Part shown: positions 36,962 through 49,553 of the stretch, piece after piece
How the letters are laid out: each line of letters opens with the position of its first letter
Numbering within the stretch: position 1 is the first letter of the stretch
Source of the DNA: Rotaria sp. Silwood1
Lineage: Eukaryota; Rotifera; Eurotatoria; Philodinida; Philodinidae
Reading direction: 5' to 3'
Assembly (NCBI GenBank): GCA_905250075.1
Contig: CAJNOP010000412.1
Location: 113,283 to 177,282 of the forward strand
Length of the DNA: 64,000 nucleotides
Made by a program: the position numbers and the translations under genes
The notes under the pieces: model-generated
What the model was told of the DNA's origin: nothing
Database searches by the model: none
What the model saw: the letters and a program-made list of their open reading frames with translations, nothing else

Positions 36962-39900
36962 TGTGATTCGTCGTTGATAATGATCAATCACTTAGATTTA
37001 ATTCATGTTTCACACACACATACACGTGCGTGTTCTTATTCTCGTTCAATATTGATTATGGTGAAACAAGTAAAAGCGAGATGATGATGAACGAGAAAGT
37101 AACGTTTTTTTTTAATAATGTGTTCATGCAGCCTGAGGAAAACGGTCGATGTTGGCGGGCAGTATACGAGAGAGAAAAGGAATTTCTAACTAATTGATTT
37201 CGTCGAGTGACTTATATGTGTACGTCTTGTAGTTGATATAAATAATGAAGTCTTCGAGTTGTACCGCCTCTGAAACAGAACATCGTCAAAAACGACAAAA
37301 CTAGAGAACAGGTGACATAAAGCTTAATCTTCATATACAATTCTACGTATGTAATTAACACTTAAACATGCTCATATTCAAATTTCCTTTGAACAGGAAA
37401 TTATCGAACAATGTTCGTTGCTTTAGGTCAGAAATACAACTAAAGGTTTTTCTCTCGTTGGATTTTTCTCAAAAAAAAAAAAAAAAAAAAAAAAAAAGAA
37501 AGAAATCCACCAATAAGCATCAACTCATTTTGTTTCGCACGTCTATTAATCAATCATGTGAACATGCAGGAAACAAACCGATCGACAAAAAGAACATCTA
37601 TATTGAAACATGAAATATATTGAATCACACTTCGAATATTTTACTTATACTCTTAATAGAAATTCTTACCTAAAAATACTTTTTTTTTCATTTCTATTCT
37701 ACGAGAAGAAAAAAACAAAACTTGATTAACTTGTCAAGTTTACTAAAAAAGATTTCAAAAGATTTTTTTTTTTCTTTTGTTAATTAAACAAGTTTTGTTT
37801 TTCACTAAGTCATATTTATTCATACTTTTCTATACAATATTATTATTATTCTAAATATTTCATTGATAATGAAAATTGATAATTTATTTTAATAGTATTT
37901 TCAAAGAAAATTATTGAATAACCAAAAATAATAAGAAAAGAAAATATTTATGTATTCTTAGATAGTTTTCTAATGAAAATTTTTTCCTAGAAAGATATTG
38001 CATTAAAGTCTTAGAGGTTATCATAATGTGCTTCTCGTAGTCGGACAATAGGTTGGCGAAAAAACAAAATCTCTAAACGGATATGAAAATATCTGATAGT
38101 GTTGAAAATGATTAATGAAATCTCACCTGATAAAGCTAATCCACGTAGAGATTTAGTAAGATTAAATTTCTATTGAGGAAAGGTCTATTGTCATCATTTG
38201 TCGATGGTGGAGCCTTCTTTCAACAAACTTCCCCTAGTCTTTTTTTTTTTGCTCTTTTTTTTTTCTTTTTTCTTTCAATTCAATCATGTCACTGTCGATT
38301 AAGAAGCTCTCCTGCTCTCTTTCGCCGCCCATTTCCGCTTGTTTTTAGTAGTTATTGAACACACGAACACAATAACAAAAGCAGCTAAATGAAGAGTGAC
38401 AAGCGTTACTAGTTATGACTATAGTGAACAACAGTATAGCTTAGTCAATATTACACTTGAAGTGGATAGAAGAGGAGGTTGCTGCTGGGAATAACTGACG
38501 CGAATAGAGTTTGATTTCATGTTAAGCTAAAAATGGTTGTATGGCTTTCTCTCTTTCTATTTTTATGTTGAATATTGACAATACGAAATGAACTTGAAGA
38601 ATAACGAACCAAATCAATTTGCACATCTTTTTTCATCAACTTAATCAAATTTGATTAGATGTTAATATATAGTAACAAGAATAAAAAAAGTCATCTATTA
38701 CCAACAATATATATATATTTAGAAAAATTGAAATGTGATCATGCCTAAATTTTCTTTTTATCATCATAAGAATCGATTTGTTTTAGGTTTAAACAATTGG
38801 ACTATGTGCGGAAATCCTTATTTGCAACCATGTCTATATTTCTCTCTCTCTTTAAATAATAATATCCGTTTGCTCTTCTTTATTTTCTATTGATTATTAA
38901 TTTTTGTGATCATGATTGATTTAGACAGTCTCTAGATTATATATAAAATATAAATTTTGCAGTTTTTCGTCATCACGAATATTAAATAAGATATATAGAA
39001 TATTGGCAATCATTTACATCAAAAAAAATATTCTATTTTCAAATGCTAAAAAATCATAAATTTTATATAGGAAAAAGAAACTAAAGTAAGAATTACAGAT
39101 CGATGTATAATTGGTTTTAACTTGATATGTTAGAATGTAAGTGACACGGCAACATAGCGCGAAAGTAATTACTATTGTTGCATGTCTTTTCTATTATATT
39201 TTTTGAGCTTTAGAGGTTTTTTTTCCATATCAGTTGACACATTAAAATCATTCATATTGTTGAGATCATTGTCGTATGAACATCCGTCTTGAACAGTCTT
39301 TTTCTTATCAAATTCTTTTAATCATTTTAATTGGAAAGTTAAATATTCAACAACCAATTATAATTTCAAAGACAGAAACTAATAGTACCTTTTAATGGTA
39401 ATATTAGTCGATTATTATTAGGTCAACCGTTTGCTGAACTATCTTATTTACTTTGTTTCTTTTATTATATAAACTTATTTAAAAACTTTCATTGATTCTA
39501 ATAATAACTTTTAGAAGATATGAAATAAAATTATGTTTGAACTTCACAATGTTAAATAACTCTCTTCAGAAATGAAACAGCTATCGAGAATCAAATACTC
39601 TAGTGTTTTGATCAATGAATCTAGTATAATCCGATCTATTTAGATTGGTACCGATATCAATCGTCAAGAATCTAGACGAGCTTCACATTTCTGATTTGGT
39701 CGATGATATTATTCGACAGTAATGAAGAAGTGTTGTAATCAAGCTAAAAAATAATCAATAATCTTACTTAATTGGTATAATCTGAGACTATTCAATTTGA
39801 ACATCATATCCTATTTGTTTTCTTTAATAATTATTTAAATTCTAGTAAATAATTCATGATAATAAATGAAAAACAAGAAAGATTTGCTTAATTGATTAAT

Positions 39901-42519
39901 CTCCTACGTAAATAGATTTTTTTTTCTCAGTCAACAATATTTATTTTTAAGAAAAATTCCTTTTTTATAAATCATTTTTATTAACAATTATTAAAATGTT
40001 TCATTGACAAAAACAAAAAATATCTTGTGACAGATATTAAATTGATTTAATGAATTTCTTAAGTCCACAATGATTTTAATCACTTTTTTATTATCATTTA
40101 TAATGAAATCTAACAATTGAATTCATCTTATCTAATAATTTTATCGATTTATGATATGATCTTATCATTTTTTTAAAGAAATCTCTTAATATATTCACCT
40201 TCATAAATAGAATAAAGACAAACTATTAATAGTTTACATTTCAGATACTATTTAACCGATTATTTCATAAAAGTAATCGAATTTTCAAGTCATTTATTTT
40301 CTTGTAATAACTATCCGTTGATAAGAAACTGTTAGCGGTGACTTATATCTATCCTTCTTGTTCTCTTTCTCTTTGCAATTGTTATTCTTTTCTTTCATTC
40401 TCTTTTCCATTGTATGTTATATGTACGTGTAGTTAAGGACATTTAGATATTCAGTCAGATATATTTAATTGAAATAAATAAACATCAGTTCGTCGAAACG
40501 AGCTAACAGAAACTATATTAAATATTTTAATCATAGTTCTTCTCTCTTCTTTTTCTTTTTTAGCTATTTCTGATTGTTGAAGAAAATACAATTGATCGAT
40601 ACAGAACATTTGATATTAGATAATACATGCTAGAGGAAAACAAATATAATTTTTTTTTTGTCGATAAACGCAGAGTTTTTCATAGAAACATAAATAGTCA
40701 TTTTAATGCGTCTAACAATCTTTGTCCGATTGGCATGAAGACTTATTCGAAATACGTTAAGATGAAGATCTAAACTCAGAGTGTTGCCGTCTTGAACTCT
40801 GTAAATATGGATAGGAAGATCAAAAACAAAAAAAAATCGCCTATTCTATTACTGAAGAAAACGTTCAGTTCAATCTTAACCTTATTATAGCTTGATACGA
40901 TGTTATGAAAAACAAGCTTTGCACATTTTTGTAACATATTTATTTATTAAACAGTTCTGTTTATAAACGTTTGATCGAAAGAAGCGTCACAAGAGAAATC
41001 GTTTTTTATGAATTATTGTAATTGATAAGATATTTCATGTATTATTTTCGTTTCGAAAATTTCCTTCATTCTTGTGTATTGTCTTTTTCTGCTTTATATA
41101 TCAACAAATTTCGCATCTCTATCTACTGATTCTATATGTTAATCAATAAATTAGAGGTTATAAATTCTAGAAATAATGTTCCATGTTGTTATCACACAAG
41201 CTAAATTCAATACAAATCATTTAGAGGTTTTTTGTTTTTATTTTAGTAACTGATGTTGCTGTAACAGCGTTACGAATATTGACCTTATTTTAAAATTTCT
41301 ATGAGCTACTTACGAAATACCAGTAAGCAAACTAGTACATCATTACTAACTTTTCAAGACGAATCCAATGCATTACTTTTTTTTTTCCAGAAATAGTATA
41401 CCTTGGGGTAGATGAAAGTAACGCTGTTACGAAAGCTTGATTTTTGGTACTATCATCAGTTTGTATAAGTTAGCAATAGTTTTAATTTTACAAGTATCAA
41501 ATAACAACTGTATAGAATTCAAACCTAATTTAAATCTCTTGTTAACTTGTCATGTGAAAAATCTCTCCCCCCCAAATCCCTTCTTTTTGTTTTATTTTCC
41601 GTTGTTTCTGTACATATTAAGGAAATGTTTTGAACTTCCTGATCGCTCTTGGTTTTACACAATGTGCATGATTTAGACCTCATTGACGTATGAAATATTT
41701 TAGTCACAAACAGACTTGTTTTTTTGGGTAACGAAGTATTGTAATTAGATTTTCTTTAGTGCCAACTATGCCGTAGGCTAATATTGAAGTAAAATCTCAG
41801 TAAGTCTAGACAAGAGGCCTACGGATACTCATTCTTTTAGGATTTTTCATATCTCAATGAATTTTGAATTATGTACAAAGTTGGAAATAAAAAACTACTG
41901 AGAATGCTGCCTTATGAGTGTGTTTCTAACCTATAGCAGAAATACAGTTTACTGTAGGAGGAAATTTTGAGCCCTAGAAAGACCTAGGAAGTGTCTTTAG
42001 TGATTAGAGTCACAGACACGTGTTTTTAAAAGTTGAAACAACCGATACAGACAAGTCTAGACTCAATAAAAATAAGATGATATAAATTCATGTAAAAATA
42101 GTGTTGACAGCGTTACGTTTGGACAAGTCGATATGTATGATGAGATATTGTGTATGTCATCATTGTTTTTTTTTTGTAATTTTATATAAAGAAACAATAA
42201 GAGTTCTTTTTTTTTGTTTCTTATTATTTGTATTGACTGATATGTTAGTACCTTCTGTCATCATCCAATAAACATATTAAAAATCTTTCGTATATTTCAA
42301 ACGAAAATGATTTCATAGTTGAAATAACCAAATATTATCTCTTTCAAATAGTGTCTTTTAGATTTATACGATAATACTGAACATCAATCAAAGACTAATC
42401 GAGAAATAATCCAACTTAGAATAAATGATCTACGAAAATCCATAAGTTCAGTATATTCAACTGCATTGTTGTATATGAATTAGCAATCATTAAATCAAAG
42501 AATGAATGCATAATTAGTC
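36962..42519. other. Gene-poor region upstream of VGLUT
   Basis: It should contain the VGLUT promoter near 37.0-37.3 kb, where GC content rises somewhat. A 27-base A tract lies at 37471-37497. The 13-bp motif GTAACAGCGTTAC (41263-41275) recurs inverted as GTAACGCTGTTAC (41418-41430), and a related TGACAGCGTTACG occurs near 42105. No coding region or RNA gene was recognised. Confidence 0.4.
37471..37497. repeat. 27-base poly-A tract
   Basis: An uninterrupted run of A followed by a purine-rich stretch. No target duplication or upstream coding remnant was seen, so there is no support for a retroposed tail. Confidence 0.8.
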
Positions 42520-43020
42520 GGGTCCGAGTCATTTGGCCGACAATCACTTGGCCGACACATCACTTGACCGACACCATTTCGCCGACAAATTGTTTGGCCG
42601 ACATGTACACTTCACCGACAACTCATTTGGCCGACAAATATTTGAAGTAAAATAAAATGAAATTTCTTGAAAATATTGCGTCAGAAAATCTTTTTATCAA
42701 AAGTCACATTTATTTACAATGAAAGATTATGGGCAATGCCCCGAAGAAAATCGAACTTATCTCACGGGAAACAGTTTGTTAGCGGGAGACTTGTTTTAAC
42801 TGATAAAAAATCGTCGTCTGATTTTATTTTGAAAAATGTTCACTATTTATAGGTGAATGAGTGGGAAAATTCCACGCAATATTTTCAAGAAATTTCAATT
42901 TTTTTGATCTCAAATATTTGTCGGCCAAATGAGTTGTCGGCGAAGTGTACATGTCGGCCAAACAATTTGTCGGCGAAGTGGTGTCGGTTAAGTGATGAGT
43001 CGGCCAAGTGAACGCGACCC
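42520..43020. mobile_element. Palindromic DNA transposon with iterated TTGGCCGAC terminal boxes
   Basis: A 501-bp element flanked by a perfect 8-bp duplication, AATTAGTC, at 42512-42519 and 43021-43028. Ends begin GGGTC and close GACCC. Each arm, about 170 bp, contains seven TTGGCCGAC or near-identical boxes (for example TTCGCCGAC and TTGACCGAC) spaced about 15-20 bp apart; the arms are inverted copies in the same order. The centre is a short AT-rich sequence with no transposase. GG-type ends with 8-bp duplications fit Merlin- or P-like superfamilies; CAG-type hAT ends are absent. Superfamily assignment is uncertain. Confidence 0.88.
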
Positions 43021-43028
43021 AATTAGTC

Positions 43029-43607
43029 AATAGACTATGAAACATTCCGAATACAACAGATATCATCATAGTGTGTAGGATAAGATGAATCAAGCATAGG
43101 ATACTAACCATATGTATTCAACCTCCTTCTAGTGGGAAAAAAGAATACGATTAAAAAATAACTTTGTTATTGTTTGTATAGGAATCGTTGTATGATGACA
43201 TCTTTTGATAAATATTAAATAATCCAATAACTAGTAATCGTTTTAATGATGATATAATAAGAATAATCAATTGTTGAAGTTTTAATAAAATAATTTGAAT
43301 ATAAATAGATATAATTAAATAAATGGACAACCATAGTCCTCTTTTTTTCTATTGGCCTCCTCAATCTACCCTGTAGATAATATAGGTTAGTAGTCCATAA
43401 AAAGGAGGACAATATTTGTTGTTGCTTGTTTTCATATAACATTGTTGTTCTTCTTTTTTTTCTTCCTCCATTTGATTGTTTTTATTTGAATCGAGTTAAA
43501 TATTGTTTTGGAAAAAAATATATTTTAGATGTTCATCTCTTATTAAGTGATTTATTGATCATCGATACATATATATCTATATCAAAGAAGAAAAATTAGA
43601 AATAAAA
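43029..43607. other. Upstream region of caprin
   Basis: AT-rich, no coding frame of interest. It should hold the caprin promoter and 5' UTR. A TATATATCTATATC stretch lies about 40 bp before the ATG. Confidence 0.35.
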
Positions 43608-46600
43608 ATGCCATCTGTAACAGATCTTCAACAACAATCGTCGAAAATCTCATCAAATAATAATGGAAAATCAACACCACCACCACAACAACAACAACAA
43701 AGTTCAGTATCAACGGGAAATACAATGGATACAACAAATGCTGATCCAATAACTCAAGTTATTCTTATGTTGGAAAAAAAACAACGAAATTTAGGCAAAA
43801 GAAAAGTATATTAAATTTTTAAAATTTGTTTTTTTTTTTTTTTCATTTTAAAAATTATTTATTGTTATAGGAAAAACTTGAAAGTTATGAAGAAGAAGCA
43901 AAAGCTGGTAAAGAACTTAATAAAGATCAAAAAGTAAATTTTTGTTACTTTTGCTTTTTTTTAAATAAAACTTTTGAAAAAACTATTATTTAAGGATGCA
44001 TTGGCTAAATATAGTGAAGTTCTTGGTCAAATTGAATGTTGCAAAGATATATCTGAACAATTAAAAAAAATTCAAATGGAGGTTTAAAAAAATTTTCTTT
44101 TTTTTTTTTGTTTTTTCTTCTAAATATAAAATATTTTTAGTCAGCAAAAAATCAAAAACGTCTTTTTAAACAAGCAACTGAAGAAAAACGATTATTAGTA
44201 GCTCAACGTCTTCGTGAATATGCACAACTTCGTTATTTACTTGATCATCGACCAACAGTAAACGAATTCTTTTTTTTTTTTTATTAATAAATATTTTCTT
44301 TTTCTTTTTAGTCATTAAAACCCGAAGATTCATCATTATTAGATGAACTTGCTCGTGTTATTATCCCATCGGATGTATCATTAAATACAATAACTCGTTC
44401 AATTGATACAGTATTATCGATTTATCAAGGTGGTCCATCATCATCAATTAAACATTTAACTGGACGAACATCACAAGAATTACGTGAAATACTTGAACAA
44501 TTAATTAAACAATGTGATGTATCATTATCTTCAATTGATATATCAACAAATCAACAAACATCAATTAATGATACAGTCAAACAAACATCTCTTTCAATTG
44601 AAAATCCATCAACAACAATTGCTTCTGCACTTCCTCAACGAGAACAACAACAGTCGAACGATAATAATGATGGTAATTTAATATTAAATTAATAAAAAAA
44701 AAATTTTTTTTTGTTGTTTTTTAAGTACTTGGCTCATCATTAAGTCATACTCATTTGATTCAAACGAGTCCAAATGAATATCCATTACAATTCGATACAC
44801 GAACTCAAAATATTCCACTTCAAAAAATTATTGAAGATTCAACTTTTTTTCCTCATGATCCAGCAGCACCACCAACAACAACAACAAATATTAATCAACA
44901 AGTTAAACAAGAATCATCAAATAATCAAGATAATACTCAAATTCAAACAAATGATTCGCAACAAATTTTACCAACATTTACCGTTATTAATTCAAGTATT
45001 TTTTTTTTTTTTGATTTTATTTTCTATTATGTTTATTTAATTATTTAGATTTGACCGGTCAAACTTCTTCTCAAGGATTTACGGTACAACATTCTTTTTT
45101 TTGTTTTTTACATTTATTTACTTCTATAATAACAAAATTAATTCTATTTTAGCAACCAACAACTCAACAACAAGGAAATAATTACGATCAAGTAAATTTA
45201 TCAATTATTTCTAAATAAAAATAATTCATTTTTGTTTTTTGTAAAGGAAAATGTATCAAATGTTGTTAGTTCAACAAATGTTCCAACTGATGAACAACAT
45301 CCAGAAGAACAATGGCAACGACCTCGTGGTAATAGTGGACATATACATCGTGGTGGACAATTTAATGAAAATCAAAATAGAAATCAATATCGAGGTGGAC
45401 AACATAATTACAATCAACATTGGAGAGGATCACGTCAGTTTCGATTTTTATTTTTAAAAACTTTTATCTCAGATATCTTTAAATGATAACATATCAACAT
45501 CAATCTGAAAATCATGCTTAAAAATTTTCAATTGTACTATTAGCAAGTAAAATTTCTAATAGTTCATTCTTTTATGTCTCTCTTCTTTCGTTATGAATAT
45601 TTTATTGAGTTTATCATCTTATGTAAAATCTAATATCATTATTTCGATTTTAATCTCTCTCATAAATGAATCTTATAATCTGCGTCATTTTTCAGAAAAC
45701 TTCGGCACCACCAACAATCGAATGACCCTGGACATGTCATTAGCAGTTATTTATCTTGAATCACCTATCTGATAGTATGAGATTAGTAAGTGTATGTGAA
45801 AGGTCAAGTTATTGAGCTTAAGAACTCTGCATAAGACTAGTCTTATATGAAAAGTCTCAACTAGTTTTTGTTTTAATGAATATATTGAGCTATGAAGTCT
45901 GTTGCTAATCCGTAGTCATACTAGAAGACAGCTGAAAAGCAGAGATATTCGTCTTTCCATTTTCTTTATGGAAAAAAAAAATTTAAATCGAAATAACGAT
46001 ATTAGATTATAAACTCAATAAAATATTCATAATTCAACAAGAGAAGAATAAAAAGAAGAACTATATTAGGTTTTGTATAGCCTCTATAGCAGAGCCCATC
46101 GAATACAGTCGGTTCTCGTCGTCTAATAAATGTGTAGAGTGCATTAGTTACACAATGCAAAAAATTCGAAAAAAAAAGTATTTCGATTAGAAAATTTGAT
46201 TGATAATATTAAACACTTTTTAATGAGAGAAGTCTTGTTTGAGAAGTTTTTATTACTTTGGTAAAGTTCCGTTGTGAATCGTGAGAATTATTCAGAGAGA
46301 GAAAGACATATCTGACAAAAAATATAATATGTCTGTCGTTTATATTTCGAAGTTACTGTATAAATATAACTATTCTATTCTAATATATATATTGTTTTAA
46401 TTCAGGTGGTGGTGGTTATCATGATGGTTCCTATGGCCGTGGTGGTGGATACCGGGGTGGACCTAATCCTCATTACCGAGGTAAGATATTATTATTCAAT
46501 TGGTTCGATTTTTAATATATGTATATTATTGTTGTAGGTAATCGGGGTGGTGGTTATTATCGTGGTGGTCATCGAGGTGGTAATGCTAACGGATACCAAA

Positions 46601-46686
46601 AATCATCTCAACATCAACAAAATACCGAACAACAACAACAACAACAACAACAACAAGTTCGTTCAGCTCCACCAAGTCAACAATAA
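43608..46686 (+). CDS. CAPRIN1: Caprin family RNA-binding protein
   Basis: Cytoplasmic mRNP/stress-granule protein. Eleven exons: 43608-43805, 43871-43933, 43995-44081, 44141-44257, 44312-44672, 44726-44995, 45049-45083, 45153-45191, 45247-45433, 46406-46480 and 46538-46686. Phases fit and give 526 residues. Residues about 45-165 form the conserved Caprin HR1 coiled-coil block, including a Leu-Glu-Lys-Lys-Gln-Arg-Asn-Leu-Gly-Lys-Arg-Lys start, Lys-Glu-Leu-Asn-Lys-Asp-Gln-Lys, and Leu-Arg-Glu-Tyr-Ala-Gln-Leu-Arg-Tyr-Leu-Leu. The middle is disordered and rich in Gln, Ser and Thr. The C terminus carries about ten Arg-Gly-Gly/Gly-Gly-Tyr repeats, the RNA-binding RGG region, then a nine-residue Gln run from CAA repeats. 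The first exon also has a short poly-Gln stretch. The intron 45434-46405 is unusually long (972 nt). Vertebrate paralogue 1 versus 2 cannot be decided, so the symbol denotes the family. Confidence 0.9.
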
Positions 46687-49553
46687 GAATCGTTTATTGA
46701 AAAGAACAGCCCATTTTGTTTTCTGCACCCCGTTGAATGAACTTTATTCACGATGTTTTCTCGTTTTTTTTTTTGTGTTTAACTCGTTAAAACTTTTTTG
46801 ACTGATGATGAAAGATGCTTTTTCTTTTTTTTACCGTTCCTTTTCTTTTGCTTTTGTTTTCTCTTTATTTTTTTTTGTTTTTGTCTGTCCGACAATCATG
46901 AACGGATAATAACAAGAAAAAGAGATAAACAAATTATTTAAAACATTTAATCTGACTAGTATCTATCATATATATAGAGATTCATACATAATTCTATCAT
47001 GTCTACATACTAGATAAAAAAAAAGCAATATTTCAATTACGAAAAATATTCATCAACAAGTAATATTATATCAGAAATTGATTGACTTTTATGTCAATAA
47101 ATGATTGATAGATTTTAAAAACAATATCTTGTAGGCATAAAATTAAAAAAATAACTTAACAAACTCAATATTTTTTGTTTAAATCATATTAAATGAAGAA
47201 TTGTTATCGAATAATAATTTACCATCAAATTAATACTTCTTTGACTTGTAAAATATCTAGATCGTGAGTAAACTCACAAACTTTGCTAAAAACAATAATT
47301 TTCTATTAAATGCTGATTCCTATAGTTTGATATTGTCATTCCTTTGATGAAGATCAATTTAAAATCCAAACAAGTAAATGCAAATAAAAAAAAGTGTTGA
47401 CTAAATGTCGATATTAATGTCTATTTGAAGATCTTCTATATTCAAACATTGATATATTAAATGTGAGATTCATGTTAATGAATCAATCAAAACTTTTTTT
47501 GTTCCTTTAGATATTGAATAATCATATTTCTGACTGTGTCCTTCTAAGAAATTCTTAGCAAAATCTTCAGAGATTTTAAGAGATTCTGTGAATTATTTGA
47601 GGAACAGGTGATTTCATAGAAAGAAAAAACATGACAATATCGATGATTCATTATTTACCTTGAAATGTTATACTGATTCTATTTGTTTTGTTTCTACATA
47701 GACATAATTACAATGTAATTTTCATTCAATAGAAAATCGAAAATTCATCAACAAATGGCTGAAGTACAACATTTGATGAAACATAAACTTGGCATAAAAG
47801 GAAGAAAATATTTTTTTTTGCATTAAAACATGCGTTATATAGTGTGTTTATTTAAGTAAACAATAATTCTGATAACATGAATTTATTATTTATTATCAAT
47901 CAAGATAACTTTCATCAACTTCTTAAGAGTAACTTCAAATATATTATAAATAATTGTTTCCTTGTATTAGATTTTTTTAGAAAATGAGAAGAGAAAATGA
48001 TCATTACGAAAAAACCAAAAAATAAAAAAAATGAATATGCTGTTACTACACAATCTGTATGTGATTAAAATGTAAATGACGATGTAACTCTTGTTGCTAA
48101 ACATAGAAAGATTATTTTATTAAATCTATTTTAGGACATGCTTCTTTACTATCCTATTATTTAATCCTCTAGAAATGCCATAACCAAGTAGCTTATATAC
48201 TGTAACGAGACGTTACTCATAAACCATTTTTGTTCTTATATCAAAAATGTCTAATGCGGTCTATGACGCGTAGCGGTAAGAGTTCTGCTATAGTGTCTCT
48301 GATAGAGAAAGAAGACATTAGTAACATTTTCATCAGTTCTGTAATGTTTCACTACTAAGATGTAAGTCATGGCTGTGATGAATTGTTTCTAATGTGTCTG
48401 TCATTGTCTATGGGGAGAGAAAGGAATGCTAATTTCTATTATGATTAATATTTTATATAATAGTCAATAAAATGATAAAAAATATTTTTCGTTTAAAGTA
48501 AATAACAATAGAACACTTGAAGAAAAGTAAAAACCTTTGAAAGACAGTCATTATTGTCTAAAAGATGGTAAATCTCATTGTGTTACAGTTTATAATAACT
48601 GATTGAAATACACCTATGACAAGAAAAATGCAAACCAAAAATACAAGAAATTAATTGAAAAATATCGATTAATAGAGAAGATAATATTCTTAATTTGCAT
48701 TTCTTAGTTATCATTGCAAATTGTTCGATAATAATGTATTCGATAAGAAAAGATAAATTGATGCGAATCCAGTGTAAAATAACAAATTCATTTAATTATT
48801 TAGTTTTAAATAAATTAAACGTTAAGAGAAAATTATAAAAATAAACTAAACTGTCAAGTGATTTGTTAATAAATACTAGTAAAGTAATGCGTGAACTCTA
48901 TGGCTACTTTCGATAATAGTGTTTATTGAGCTATATGATCATTTTGATCATATCTATGTCAGTAGAAACATACACTTATGTATTAGTCACATTGTCAAGA
49001 TCAACACTATGAAAAAGAAGATAAGTGAAGTGTAACGGTCAATAAAGGTTACAATATATTATTCGTGACTCGAAAAATGTTTGGATCTGACGAGTTTTAC
49101 TGATGGAATGAGCATTACGGATAAAGAAATATTTTATTATTATTATTATTTTTTTTTTGTTATAATACTTGATCGAATATTCCGGGTGAAGTATCACCAT
49201 TAAATAATGAAAGATGATGTTATCAATATGACGGAGATATGATATTTTTATTATTTTGATAGATTGACTTTTGAATTTAAGTTTAAATCGTCTAAGAAAA
49301 TCAAATATCAAATCTAGAGTTTAGCATCAACATAAAATCGAAATGATTAATAAAATTAAATATATTCTATATGATAAAATTGTTGAGAATCTATGGATAA
49401 AGGATTCGAGAATATATCTATTAGATTAATTCTTTGTATATATCAAAGATCAATAGAAATTAATTGCATTATCATATACAATTTATTGAAAATCAATAAT
49501 CAATTTCTATAGTAAAAATCGTATAAAAAAACAGCGTTTAACTTTGATTATAG
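46687..49553. other. Intergenic stretch of 2.9 kb
   Basis: Contains the caprin 3' UTR, with long T-rich tracts just after the stop, and the 3' side of the convergent F-box gene. No coding frame, RNA gene or clear repeat was recognised. Confidence 0.4.

Noticed and set aside
42520-43020. Possible CRISPR-like array, because of regularly spaced TTGGCCGAC boxes
   Set aside because: The boxes are too short, the whole block is an inverted duplication with target-site duplications, and the host is eukaryotic.
42824-43111. 95-codon minus-strand open frame with Thr/His/Pro repeats
   Set aside because: It translates the iterated TTGGCCGAC arm of the palindromic transposon.
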